From assembly GCA_041752455.1 (NCBI GenBank), contig JBGSWL010000172.1, forward strand, positions 1 through 60,905: DNA of 60,905 nt. The letters run 5' to 3'. Positions within the stretch are counted from its first letter, which is position 1, and the number at the start of each line of letters is the position of its first letter. Position numbers and translations under genes: made by a program. Source of the DNA: JBGSWL01 sp041752455 (GTDB taxonomy: Bacteria > Pseudomonadota > Alphaproteobacteria > Rhizobiales > Rhizobiaceae). Under the pieces are notes generated by a model. It did not search any database. It saw only the letters and a program-made list of their open reading frames with translations, and was not told the origin of the DNA. Of the stretch, positions 8,519 to 17,391 are shown one piece after another.

Positions 8519-8929
8519 ATGCGCAGAAATCATCTTCCGGATATCGCCCTGCTTTCGGCCCGACTGCTGATTGCAATCCTGTTCATGGCAGGCGCGATCC
8601 AGAAATTGTGGTCGCCCGCCGACGCAGTGGCTCTGCTGGAGGCTCAGGGGCTTCCCGGAGCCTTGGTCTGGCCGGCCCTTGTCTTCAACGGCATGGCCGG
8701 AGTGATGCTGATCGCGGGGCTGCGGGTTCGGGACGTCGCGCTGGTGTTGGCAGTCTACTGCGGTGCCACCAGCATTTTCCACCTGATCCCTGACGATCCG
8801 TGGCAGATGTCGATCTTCGTGAAAAACTGGGCCATCGCAGGTGGCTGCCTTGCTCTGGCTGTCGCCGGTTCAGGGCGCTTTGCGCTGATGCCCGATCAAC
8901 TACCGGCCTTCAACCACCATAGAGAGTGA
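8519..8929 (+). CDS. DoxX family membrane protein
   Basis: 136 residues with four hydrophobic helices (about 10-28, 45-65, 72-90 and 103-122). The start LLSARLLIAILFMAGAIQKL and the loop FHLIPDDPWQMSIFVKNWAIAGG are typical of DoxX/DoxD-like quinone-associated membrane proteins (the so-called DoxX family of alphaproteobacteria). Function in the electron transport or redox stress field is known only for a few relatives. It follows the DUF1989 gene by 99 bases and may be co-transcribed. Confidence 0.85.
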   Translation: MRRNHLPDIALLSARLLIAILFMAGAIQKLWSPADAVALLEAQGLPGALVWPALVFNGMAGVMLIAGLRVRDVALVLAVYCGATSIFHLIPDDPWQMSIFVKNWAIAGGCLALAVAGSGRFALMPDQLPAFNHHRE

Positions 8930-8982
8930 GCGGCGATCCCCTCCGGCCGTGGCGGAATTGTTGCAAGGCTACCCCGACGGTC

Positions 8983-11900
8983 TCAATAATCGCGTTCGAA
9001 GAAGATGCCGAGGCTGGTATCGCCGTCCGATTTCAGCGCGCCGCGCGCCGTCAGGCTGTCGGTGATGTCGAGGTTGATCGTTGCCTCGGTATCCTGGCCC
9101 GTCTCGATACCGAGATAGACATTGTCGGACACATATTTGCCCGCGCGCACCGCTGCATTGCCGTCGCTGTCCTCGACGATGTCCAGATCATCCAGTCCGA
9201 GCCCCTCCCTGAGGCCGTCGACGAGGCCGGGGCTCTGGCCGCCGGTCAGTTCGAAGGCGACCGAGGCAAGGCGCGCGATCTGGGTCGGCGACAGTTGGCT
9301 GAGCCCTCTGCCGAAGATGATCCGCGCCAGGACCTCGTCCTGCGGCAATTCCGGAGACGATGAGAACGTCACCTGCAGATCGGAGGCGCGGCCCGACAGG
9401 TTGATGAACGCGGTCACGTCACCCGATTGCGTGGTGACGGTGAAATCCAGCACCGGATCAAGATCGCCGAGAATGGTGATCGTGCCTTCGCTGATGTCAA
9501 AGCGTTGCCCCAGAATGTTCAGCCGGCCACGCCGCAATTGGAATGCGCCTTGCGGTTGGACATTGGTTATCGGCCCGCGCACCACAATGCGGCCGCCGAG
9601 TTCCGCATCAAGCCCCCGCCCACGCACGAAGATCTGGTTGGGTGCGCTGACAGAGATCTCCAGTTGCAGGATGCTTGGCCGGGCACCGGGCGTCGGCAGC
9701 GGCGAGACACGCTCGATCCGCTGCAAAGTTCTGCTGGTTGCCTGATCGGGGGCCACATGCACCACGTCGAGAAGCTCCGAATTGCCGCCGAAGGTCTCCG
9801 GAACCACGATCTCCGTCGCCCCGAGCGTGAGTTCTCCGGCCAGAAGCGGATCGCGGGCAAGCGAACCGGAAAGGGACATGGGTCCGTCGACGGTTGTCGC
9901 AAATGTCTGCCCGTCGGTGTATCTTGCCCTCTCAAGATTGATCTGCAGATCGGCAGGCAGGCCGGCATTAAGGCCGATCGTTCCCGCGCCGTTGACGGTA
10001 CCGCCACTGGCAAGGCTCGCGGTGAACTGGCGGATGTTGACCACGTCGCCGTTCAGGCCCGCCAGCACGCCGATATTTTCGAGCCGCAGGTTCGACAACG
10101 GATCGTTGAGCGTGCCGCCGGCAACGGAAAGCAACCCGGACACCGAGGGACTGGCAAGCGGACCCGTCGCCGTCACATCAAAGCGTGCCAGACCCGACAG
10201 CGTTGCGCCTCGCCCGGCGACAAAGCGCTGGGCAATGGCGAGCGGTACGGTGCCCTGCGCTGACATGTCCAGACTGCCGCCTGAAAGGGGAACCCTGCCC
10301 CTGCCGCTCACGGAGATATCTTGCGCGTTGGTTGCCGTCAGCGCTTCGATGAGCAGATTGGAGGATGCGGCATCGAAACGTCCGCTTGTCTCCACCGACA
10401 GCGGCGCCACGTCGAAGGATGCGGTCTGCGCGGTGGACAAGCTGGATGCCGAAATGGTGAAAGCGGCCGTTGGTGCACTGGCGGTGCCGCTGGCCTGAAC
10501 CGTGCCGCTCAACGTTCCGGCAAGCTGGAGGTCAGGCCGCACCGCATTGGCAATGGCCAAAGGAATGGCGGTAAGGGCCACACGCAGATCGAGGGTCCGG
10601 CCCGCACTTCCGTTGATCACGAGCGAACCGTCGCCGATCGTGACACGGGCATCCGAAAGCCCGACGGTTCCCTCGCGCAGCAGCAGCGTCGTCGGCCCGG
10701 CCAAGCGGGCGTTGGCGATCGTCGAGGTCAACGCCAGAGCATCGAGGACAATGCGCTGGCCGCCGTCCTGCGCAATGGCCGTCCCGCTTGCGGTCAATCG
10801 GGCATCGTTCTGCGCAAGGCGCGCCGTCAGGTCGAAACCGCTGGTGCTCCCCGCGTTGGTGACGGTGCCGTCGACGGTGCGAATATCAACGCCGCCGGCA
10901 GCGATGTCACGGCCAGCGATCTCGGCTTCGATTCTCAAGGCGCCGAAAAGGTCGGTGAGTTCTGCCGTGATATCGGCACCACCGATACGGTTGCCGGCGA
11001 CGACCAGGTTCTCCGCCTGCGCCTGCACAGAAGCAACCTGAACCGCGTCCCGCGCGGTCAGTTTCACATCGGCGTTCAGCGCGCCACCGGCCTCCACCAG
11101 CGCCAGCGCTGCGAGGGCGGAAATGTCCGACGAAACGATCGCGGCGGTGCCGCGCAGCAATCCACCGGACGCGTCCCGGGTCAGATCGGCATTGATCCGG
11201 CTGGCGCCGACGACAGCCTGTACACCCTGAAGCGATAGCATGGCCTGATCCTGCCGGATGTCGCCTTGAAGGGTGACGGGTTGGCCGTCGAGGCTGCCGC
11301 TTCCCGACAAGGCACCGGTCGTCACGCCGTCTTCCGCGGTACCCGAAAACGACGCTGTCAGAGCCTCGACCGGTTTGCCGGCGAGGGTTCCGCGCTGCAT
11401 GAGGGCCGTCAGATCAATCGACAAGGGCCCGTCACTCCGCGCCAGCGCGAGTGTCAGGTTCGCCGCGCCGCTTGCGTCCGGTGACACATTGGCCAGATCG
11501 CGCAGATCGGCCCGCGCTTTGAGTGCCGTGCCGGCAGTCGCGTGGCGTCCGTCGACCAGGATGTCGGCCTGGTTGTTGGTGACCCGCAAGCGGTCAAAGG
11601 CAAGCCCGTCGATGCCGCGCGCAACACCGCCGGAAAGCGTTGTTGATCCCTCCAGCAGCGCGTCCAGGGTCGGGTCATCGAGCGAGACCTGGCTGGCAAC
11701 GCCGTTGACGACGAGATCGAATGCGCCGCTGACCGGCTCGATTGTTCCGGTCGCGAGCAGGCCGAGGCTTCCGTCCAAGGCCCGTCCGGCAAGTTGCGAA
11801 AACGGCGCAAGGCTTGATGTTTCGAGCCCGATCTGTCCGTCGAAGGCCAAGTCGGCAAAGCGGCCGCTGGTTTTCAGCGCAAGGTTTGCGCCTTCGACAT

Positions 11901-13272
11901 CGAAGGCCGATACCTGCACGGGCCCGCCAGCGGCCCATGAACCGGCGCCGCTGAGCGTCACGGCAGTGCCCAATGCCTCGCGGGTTGCCGCATCGCGCGC
12001 CGTTATTCCGGTCATGGCGCCCGTGGTCGTGAACGTCACCGAACGATTGGCCGCTTGATCGAAATTGGCGACGGAACCCTCAACGGCAATCTGCACTGAC
12101 GCGGCACCGACATCGCCCGTCACCAGATCCGCGATGGTGAGTTCGGCATCAAAGGCGTCGCCAGCCGGCGCATCATAGGAAAGACGCAGTTGCGCCGATG
12201 TGAGGGCGGCGCCTTCTGCAAAACGTATCTCTTCGGCGCTTTCGTCTGCGATGCTGGCGTCAAGGCTTATCGCCTCGAGAAACCCGTCGGCGAGCAGTCG
12301 GGCATTGGCCGTCAGGTCGAGAACGCCGCTCGTCAGGGAAAACCGGTCGATCCGGATGCGCCCGTCGTCGGCAAAAAGCGCCTCGGCATCAAGCCGGCTC
12401 GCCTCGCCCATCAGGTCGCGCCAGGGCGCGCGCACGATTGTCGCCAACGGACCGCCCAGATCGGCGCGCGCGCGCAGGCCGCCTTCAACCCCATCAAGCT
12501 GGAGATTGCCGTTCAGGATGCGCTTTTGAGCGACATCGAGCGCCAGTTGCACGCGAAGATCATCGAGAGGCGCATCGCCCTCGATGTTCAGGGCGACAGG
12601 CGGCCTGCCCTCAAGGTTCAAAAGGTTGGCAACCAGCCCGTTTTCCGGTTCGGCCAGGGCGACGTCGAGCGCCAGCTGCTCCGTGTCGGCTGCGTAGGTG
12701 ATATCGGCCGCAAGGGTGCCGCCGGGTCCGTCAAGCCGGGTGATCGCAAGATTGGTGTCGAGCGAACCGCCGCTGAGGTCGATGGCTCCAGTCACAGAGA
12801 CCTCGGCGGCAAGACCGAAAAGCGCTTCCCCGAAGACGATAAGCGGCGCGTCAAGCTCGCGAAGGCCGAGCGTCACCGGCAATTGCGGTATCGCAAACGA
12901 CCGGCTTTCCGGAGCCGGCGCTCCCTCCTCCGGCAGAGGTCCACGCACGATGTCGATCCGCTGCGCGGTGAGGCTTTCGATGTCGAGCCGGCCACGCAAA
13001 AGCGCCGACCGGTTCCAGACCAGCCGGGGTTCGGTGATGGTCAGCCATACGCCTTCAGCGTCGGCAATGGTGATGCTCGCCAACGAGACATCGGACGACA
13101 AGGTGCCTTCGATGCCATTGAGGCGGATCTGCATGTTCGGCGTGGAGATGGTGTCTTCGACCAGCCGGATAAAGCGCGATCTTTCTTCGGCTTCCTGCGC
13201 ACGTGCGGCTGCGTTGCCGAACAACACAACGGCAAGGCTGAGGACGACGATGGCAGCGAGCGACCGCATCAA
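8983..13272 (-). CDS. tamB: Translocation and assembly module subunit TamB
   Basis: 1429 residues, within the family range. An N-terminal signal/anchor (residues 1-26) is followed by a very long, repetitive beta-helical body rich in alternating A, G, S, T, D and L, and the C-terminal TamB domain (DUF490) with GRASDLQVTFSSSPELPQDEVLARIIFGRGLSQLSPTQIARLA and the end GIFFERDY. TamB spans the periplasm from the inner membrane to TamA and helps place beta-barrel proteins, and probably phospholipids, in the outer membrane. Its ATG overlaps the tamA stop by four bases, so the pair is translationally coupled. Confidence 0.95.
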   Translation of the reverse strand: MMRSLAAIVVLSLAVVLFGNAAARAQEAEERSRFIRLVEDTISTPNMQIRLNGIEGTLSSDVSLASITIADAEGVWLTITEPRLVWNRSALLRGRLDIESLTAQRIDIVRGPLPEEGAPAPESRSFAIPQLPVTLGLRELDAPLIVFGEALFGLAAEVSVTGAIDLSGGSLDTNLAITRLDGPGGTLAADITYAADTEQLALDVALAEPENGLVANLLNLEGRPPVALNIEGDAPLDDLRVQLALDVAQKRILNGNLQLDGVEGGLRARADLGGPLATIVRAPWRDLMGEASRLDAEALFADDGRIRIDRFSLTSGVLDLTANARLLADGFLEAISLDASIADESAEEIRFAEGAALTSAQLRLSYDAPAGDAFDAELTIADLVTGDVGAASVQIAVEGSVANFDQAANRSVTFTTTGAMTGITARDAATREALGTAVTLSGAGSWAAGGPVQVSAFDVEGANLALKTSGRFADLAFDGQIGLETSSLAPFSQLAGRALDGSLGLLATGTIEPVSGAFDLVVNGVASQVSLDDPTLDALLEGSTTLSGGVARGIDGLAFDRLRVTNNQADILVDGRHATAGTALKARADLRDLANVSPDASGAANLTLALARSDGPLSIDLTALMQRGTLAGKPVEALTASFSGTAEDGVTTGALSGSGSLDGQPVTLQGDIRQDQAMLSLQGVQAVVGASRINADLTRDASGGLLRGTAAIVSSDISALAALALVEAGGALNADVKLTARDAVQVASVQAQAENLVVAGNRIGGADITAELTDLFGALRIEAEIAGRDIAAGGVDIRTVDGTVTNAGSTSGFDLTARLAQNDARLTASGTAIAQDGGQRIVLDALALTSTIANARLAGPTTLLLREGTVGLSDARVTIGDGSLVINGSAGRTLDLRVALTAIPLAIANAVRPDLQLAGTLSGTVQASGTASAPTAAFTISASSLSTAQTASFDVAPLSVETSGRFDAASSNLLIEALTATNAQDISVSGRGRVPLSGGSLDMSAQGTVPLAIAQRFVAGRGATLSGLARFDVTATGPLASPSVSGLLSVAGGTLNDPLSNLRLENIGVLAGLNGDVVNIRQFTASLASGGTVNGAGTIGLNAGLPADLQINLERARYTDGQTFATTVDGPMSLSGSLARDPLLAGELTLGATEIVVPETFGGNSELLDVVHVAPDQATSRTLQRIERVSPLPTPGARPSILQLEISVSAPNQIFVRGRGLDAELGGRIVVRGPITNVQPQGAFQLRRGRLNILGQRFDISEGTITILGDLDPVLDFTVTTQSGDVTAFINLSGRASDLQVTFSSSPELPQDEVLARIIFGRGLSQLSPTQIARLASVAFELTGGQSPGLVDGLREGLGLDDLDIVEDSDGNAAVRAGKYVSDNVYLGIETGQDTEATINLDITDSLTARGALKSDGDTSLGIFFERDY

Positions 13273-15191
13273 AACGCTTGTCCTATTCCGGCATAAAACG
13301 AGAAGGACGGATCGCCCTCGCCCCGGTTGAGCGGCACGGCCACATCAAGGCGGATCGGGCCAAGGCCCGTGTAGTACCGGACGCCGGCGCCAACACCGAC
13401 GCGAAGGTCCTGATCGAAATCGGGAACGGTATTTGCCGAGACCATGGCGGTATCGACAAACAGGACACCGCCAAAGCGTTCGGTTGCCCGCAACCGCACT
13501 TCCGCCGAAGCCTCGATCCGCGACTTGCCGCCGGAGACAGATCCGTCATCGGCGACTACGCCGATGCCCTTGAAGCCATAGCCACGCACCGACCCGCCGC
13601 CGCCGGAAAAGAACAGGAGGTTGTCTGGTATCTCCGACACGTCCGGACCGATGATGGAACCGAGGCGGACCCGGCCGGCAAGGACAATCCGTTCCTCATC
13701 ATCGAGCGGCAGGTAGGCGCGTCCCTCAAGTTCTCCCTGCATGGCCGGGTTGGCGAAATTGAACTCGTAGAACGGCTTGAGATTTGCGCTGGCATAAAAG
13801 CCGCGCGTTGCATCCAGCTTGTCTTCGCGCGTGTCGTAAATGGTGGAGAAATCCAGCCCTGCGGTGACGAAATCACGCGTGCCGCGATCATCCTCGAACC
13901 GGCCATACTGGGCAAACACCCCGGCAGAAACCGACAATTCGTCGGAGTAAAGATGCGAGAGTGAAACAGTTCCACCGCCCGATGTCTCAGTGAAGGACTC
14001 GTTGACCTCGCGCTTGGCAAGCAGGTTTGCGCGGAAGTCGGTATCGGGGGTGAACACGCCCGGACGGGTAAAGGCTGCGCCCAACTGATAGTTGAATTGC
14101 CGGTAGTCTACGGTGGCGCCGAGCCCCGAGACGGAGGCATCGAGGCGCAGTTGCTCGGCTTTTCCGGCAAGATTGCGGTGCAGCCAGAAGGTCTCGATGC
14201 CGACACCTTCGCTGCTGGAGACGGTTCCGCCAAGGCCGAGGCGCCGCAGTTTTCGCTCGTCGACGACAATCTTCAGCGGCAACGTTCCGTCGGCTTCGAC
14301 CGTCTCGGCTTCCGTGATGGACTGCGATCCGAAGACGCCGAGGCGCTCCAGTCGCTTTTTCGCGCGCTCGATGTCGTCTGGGTCGAACGTCTCGCCCGGC
14401 ACCAAGCCGGTATGGCGGGCGACGAACGCGGCATCCATGCGCTCGGTGCCCTCGACCGTGACCGGTCCGTAGGTTGCCTGCGGCCCGGCTTCGACCGAGA
14501 GGACGACGTCCAGTTGCCTGTCCGGGTGGTTGGCTGTTGCGGTCCGGCTCGTCACTTTTGCCGTGGGATGGCCCTGCTGGCGCCATCCCTCGCGGGCCAG
14601 TTGCGACGTCACGCGGACCGTGTCGGCCCTCGCCGGGGCGCCTGGCGCAAAACCGGCGTCTTCAAAAGCCTCGACCTTGTCGCGGTCATCAAGGGTTGGC
14701 GGCGCGGCGCCCTCAACATCGGCGCGTCCGAAAACATAGGCCGGGCCCGGATCGATGCGGATCGCGATCTCCGACGTGGCACCCAGTTCTGTTCCGATGG
14801 CAACGTCCGCAGCTTCCATCCCGTTGATTTCTATGGAAATCGATCCGCCATACCGCCCCTCGTTGTAGAGTGCGGCCAGCAGGCGGCGGTAGTCGCCTTG
14901 CGCGCGCGCAAGCAGTCCGGCGCTTCCGCCGACAGCCTCGTTTCGGCCCTGCCAGAGCGCGGAAGCGGCCTTGAGCGCGTCCTCGACACCGGCATCCGTC
15001 CCCTCGGCAACGAAAGTGACAGCATACCGCTTGGGATCGATGAAGTTGATCGCGTCCTTGCCGGCAGCGCTCTCGCACGGGCCGATGATGCAGCGGCCGA
15101 ACAGCTCCACAGCCGATACCGGCGTTGCAGACACAACGCCGGTCAATGCCAGTGGCAGCAGAATGCCGCGAAAACTCACCAAAAACATCAC
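13269..15191 (-). CDS. tamA: Translocation and assembly module subunit TamA (Omp85 family)
   Basis: 640 residues. A signal peptide (about 1-28, ending SAVE) is followed by POTRA domains (for example YGPVTVEGTERMDAAFVARHTGLVPGETFD near 240-270) and a 16-strand barrel region with the terminal strand ending FYAGIGQAF, the C-terminal Phe recognised by the Bam machinery. The segment LLFFSGGGGSVRGYGFKGIG is the conserved VRGY/F loop of Omp85 proteins. It forms the outer-membrane half of the TAM complex with TamB. It is upstream of and overlaps tamB. Confidence 0.95.
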   Translation of the reverse strand: MMFLVSFRGILLPLALTGVVSATPVSAVELFGRCIIGPCESAAGKDAINFIDPKRYAVTFVAEGTDAGVEDALKAASALWQGRNEAVGGSAGLLARAQGDYRRLLAALYNEGRYGGSISIEINGMEAADVAIGTELGATSEIAIRIDPGPAYVFGRADVEGAAPPTLDDRDKVEAFEDAGFAPGAPARADTVRVTSQLAREGWRQQGHPTAKVTSRTATANHPDRQLDVVLSVEAGPQATYGPVTVEGTERMDAAFVARHTGLVPGETFDPDDIERAKKRLERLGVFGSQSITEAETVEADGTLPLKIVVDERKLRRLGLGGTVSSSEGVGIETFWLHRNLAGKAEQLRLDASVSGLGATVDYRQFNYQLGAAFTRPGVFTPDTDFRANLLAKREVNESFTETSGGGTVSLSHLYSDELSVSAGVFAQYGRFEDDRGTRDFVTAGLDFSTIYDTREDKLDATRGFYASANLKPFYEFNFANPAMQGELEGRAYLPLDDEERIVLAGRVRLGSIIGPDVSEIPDNLLFFSGGGGSVRGYGFKGIGVVADDGSVSGGKSRIEASAEVRLRATERFGGVLFVDTAMVSANTVPDFDQDLRVGVGAGVRYYTGLGPIRLDVAVPLNRGEGDPSFSFYAGIGQAF

Positions 15192-15283
15192 TCGACTGGA
15201 ACTGCGCAGATCACGGCCATCCGTTGATCATAACAGGGGCGAAAAGCCGATGGTAGCGACCATTTCAGGGTCGAACTGTGCTG

Positions 15284-15874
15284 TCAGACTTGCGCCTGGT
15301 GATGGAGGCGCGGTTCGCGCAGGCTGCGGTCGTGGCGTCCTTCGCCGATTTCCTCGATGATCTTGGCGCAGAAGGCATCCAGATCGTCAGGTTTGCGCGA
15401 AGTGATCAATCCCTGGTCGGTCACGACCGCGCTGTCTTCCCACAATCCCCCGGCGTTCTCGACATCGGTCCTTATCGATCCGTACGAGGTCACCCGGCGT
15501 CCCTGGATCACGCCCGCCTCGATCAGCAGCCATGGTGCGTGGCAGATTGCAGCAACGACGTTTCCGGTGTGGAAGAAATTGCGCACAAAGCTGACCGCCG
15601 TCGCGTCGGCGCGCAGGATGTCCGGGTTCATCTGCCCACCGGGCAGTACGAGCGCATCGAAATCCTCGACACGCGCCTCTGAAAGAAGCAGATCCACATC
15701 GACCGACTGGCCCCAGTCCTTTTCGTCCCATCCCTTGATGCTGCCGCCTTGCGGCGCGATGACGGTAACGGTCGCACCTGCGGCACGCAGCTGGCGCATG
15801 GGCTCCATCAGTTCGGACTGCTCAAAGCCGTTCGTTGACAGGATCGCGATCTTTGCGTCTGTGATGCTGGTCAT
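15284..15874 (-). CDS. DJ-1/PfpI family protein
   Basis: 196 residues from the ATG at 15874, which has AAAGGAGTG eight bases upstream and is chosen over an ATG 18 bases earlier. Motifs are KIAILSTNGFEQSEL (the conserved Glu region), FDALVLPGGQMNPDILR and the nucleophile elbow VVAAICHAPWLLIEAG with the reactive Cys, then VTSYGSIRTDVENAGG. Members act as deglycases, holding chaperones or stress-induced amidases; peptidase activity is often absent. The C-terminal tail LREPRLHHQAQV is non-conserved. No operon partner is evident. Confidence 0.9.
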   Translation of the reverse strand: MTSITDAKIAILSTNGFEQSELMEPMRQLRAAGATVTVIAPQGGSIKGWDEKDWGQSVDVDLLLSEARVEDFDALVLPGGQMNPDILRADATAVSFVRNFFHTGNVVAAICHAPWLLIEAGVIQGRRVTSYGSIRTDVENAGGLWEDSAVVTDQGLITSRKPDDLDAFCAKIIEEIGEGRHDRSLREPRLHHQAQV

Positions 15875-16169
15875 GCGGTCACTCCTTTGCATTCATTCCG
15901 ATGTCTCCGGCAGTGGCGGCATGCCCTTCCGAAGCACCTCACCCGGACTAACGGCGTTGCCATGGCTTTGGTTCCAAATGGCTTGGGTTTCCAAAAGGCC
16001 GGGCGCCCGTCGCGCGGCCGTGGCGGCAAAGGAATTCGGGGAGGCATTTGCAGGCGGAGGATGCGGTGCGGGATCGCCGCGCCATCGCGGTCCGCGCCGC
16101 GCTCATAGGTTCAGGGGTTTGATGCCACCCCAGAACCTACGCCTTCAGGATCGTCGCCGTAGTGACGGA
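15875..16169. other. Intergenic stretch of 295 bases
   Basis: I find no gene, RNA or clear repeat here. A plus-strand frame of 73 codons (15887-16108) has no family signature and is rich in Arg and Gly, as expected for chance frames in GC-rich DNA. The stretch contains the ribosome site and presumably the promoter of the PfpI-like gene, and the region after the stop of the enolase-superfamily gene. Confidence 0.5.
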
Positions 16170-17291
16170 TCAGGAACCGACCGAACTGATCTTATGGGCG
16201 GAGCGGGCCAGCCACGCGGGATTGATCTCGACGCCCCAGCCCGGAGCATCCGTCACTGTCGCCTTGCCATCGACGATATCGTAGGGCGAGGAGACGAACA
16301 GGCCGTACTGCCAGGGATAGTAATCCTCGCGCTCGATGGAAAATTCCAGGTACTTCCCCGCGTTCGGAATTGCGCGCAGCAGGTGCATCGTGAACAGCGT
16401 CACCATCGACCAGTTGGCGCAATGCGGCGTGCAGGGCAAACCTGCCTTGTGCGCCATCTCCGCAACCCGCAAGGTGCGGGTCAGCCCGCCGAGATAACAA
16501 ATGTCCGGCTGCACCACATCGACAGCCTTCATGTCGATCATCCACCGCCAGTTCGGCAGTTCACAATCCTGCTCGCCGCCGGTAACGTCGATCGACAGCG
16601 CATCCGTCACGCGCTTGGTCTGCTCGTATTCCCAATAGGGGCACGGTTCCTCGAAATGGCTGATGCCGTGGTCCTGCAACATCTTGCCGACCTCGATGGC
16701 CTGCTCCGGGCCATAGCAGGAGTTGGCATCCACCAGGAGCGCGATGTCATCGGCCATGGCCTTGCGCATCGTCGGCACGATCTCTTCCGTCCGGCCAGGC
16801 CATTCATCCTTGCCCCGGCCAACTTCAGCGCCGATGCGGAACTTGAAGGCGTCGAACCCGAATTCGTCACGCAGGCGGCTCAGGCGATCAGCCTCGTCGC
16901 GCGGGGTGATGTCGCGTTTCATCGAGGAGGCATAGGTCCGCAGCGGACCCGGTGTGCCGCCGATCAGTTCGCAGACCGGCTTGCCCTCGATCCGCCCCCG
17001 CAAATCCCACAGCGCGGTATCGAGCCCGCCAATCGCGCGCTGGAGGTAGGAGCCGGGGAACTTGTGTTCCCGCTCCGGGATCAGATCGACAAGATGGTCG
17101 ATATCAAGGGCCGACTGGCCCAGCGCATGCGGGGCGACCTGCCGATGGACGACCTGCGCGGTGATGTCAGCGCAATAGGGCGCGACCTGCCCCCATCCGA
17201 TGTCGCCGGTGTCGGTCGTCACCTTGACGAAGCAGACGAATTCGGTGGCGAAGGTCTCGATGTGGGCGATTTTCATGATGGTCGAATCCAT
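16170..17291 (-). CDS. Mandelate racemase/muconate lactonizing (enolase superfamily) enzyme
   Basis: 373 residues. The capping domain (about 1-120) is followed by the barrel with FKFRIG (first catalytic Lys region), metal ligands in LLVDANS, HFEEPCPY and TGGEQD, and then VVQPDICYLGG and CTPHCAN, the last supplying a His on the seventh strand. These enzymes abstract a proton alpha to a carboxylate, usually dehydrating or racemising a sugar acid or cycloisomerising. Exact substrate unknown. It is divergent from the MocR gene, with a 100-base gap containing the palindrome at 17321-17344, so the MocR protein may control it. Confidence 0.9.
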   Translation of the reverse strand: MDSTIMKIAHIETFATEFVCFVKVTTDTGDIGWGQVAPYCADITAQVVHRQVAPHALGQSALDIDHLVDLIPEREHKFPGSYLQRAIGGLDTALWDLRGRIEGKPVCELIGGTPGPLRTYASSMKRDITPRDEADRLSRLRDEFGFDAFKFRIGAEVGRGKDEWPGRTEEIVPTMRKAMADDIALLVDANSCYGPEQAIEVGKMLQDHGISHFEEPCPYWEYEQTKRVTDALSIDVTGGEQDCELPNWRWMIDMKAVDVVQPDICYLGGLTRTLRVAEMAHKAGLPCTPHCANWSMVTLFTMHLLRAIPNAGKYLEFSIEREDYYPWQYGLFVSSPYDIVDGKATVTDAPGWGVEINPAWLARSAHKISSVGS

Positions 17292-17320
17292 GGTCGGGTT
17301 GTGGATTTCCTAGCGGGTCG

Positions 17321-17344
17321 ATTGGACTTGCGGTAAGGTCCAAT
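17321..17344. promoter_or_regulatory. Palindrome ATTGGAC-N10-GTCCAAT between enolase-superfamily and MocR genes
   Basis: Perfect 7-base inverted arms at 17321-17327 and 17338-17344 lie between two divergent genes. MocR/GabR-type regulators usually bind repeated short sites next to their own gene, so this is a plausible operator for the regulator starting at 17392. The half-site GTCCAAT occurs again at 18931-18937 upstream of the ABC transporter operon. Binding is inferred, not shown. Confidence 0.5.
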
Positions 17345-17391
17345 CTGGCAAAATATCCAGACCACTTTACGCCAACCGGGCAGGATCACGC

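Noticed and set aside
15357..17336. Very long plus-strand open frame of 659 codons
   Set aside because: It runs antisense to the PfpI-like and enolase-superfamily genes, which have clear family motifs. Its product has no recognisable domain and the length is a GC-bias effect.
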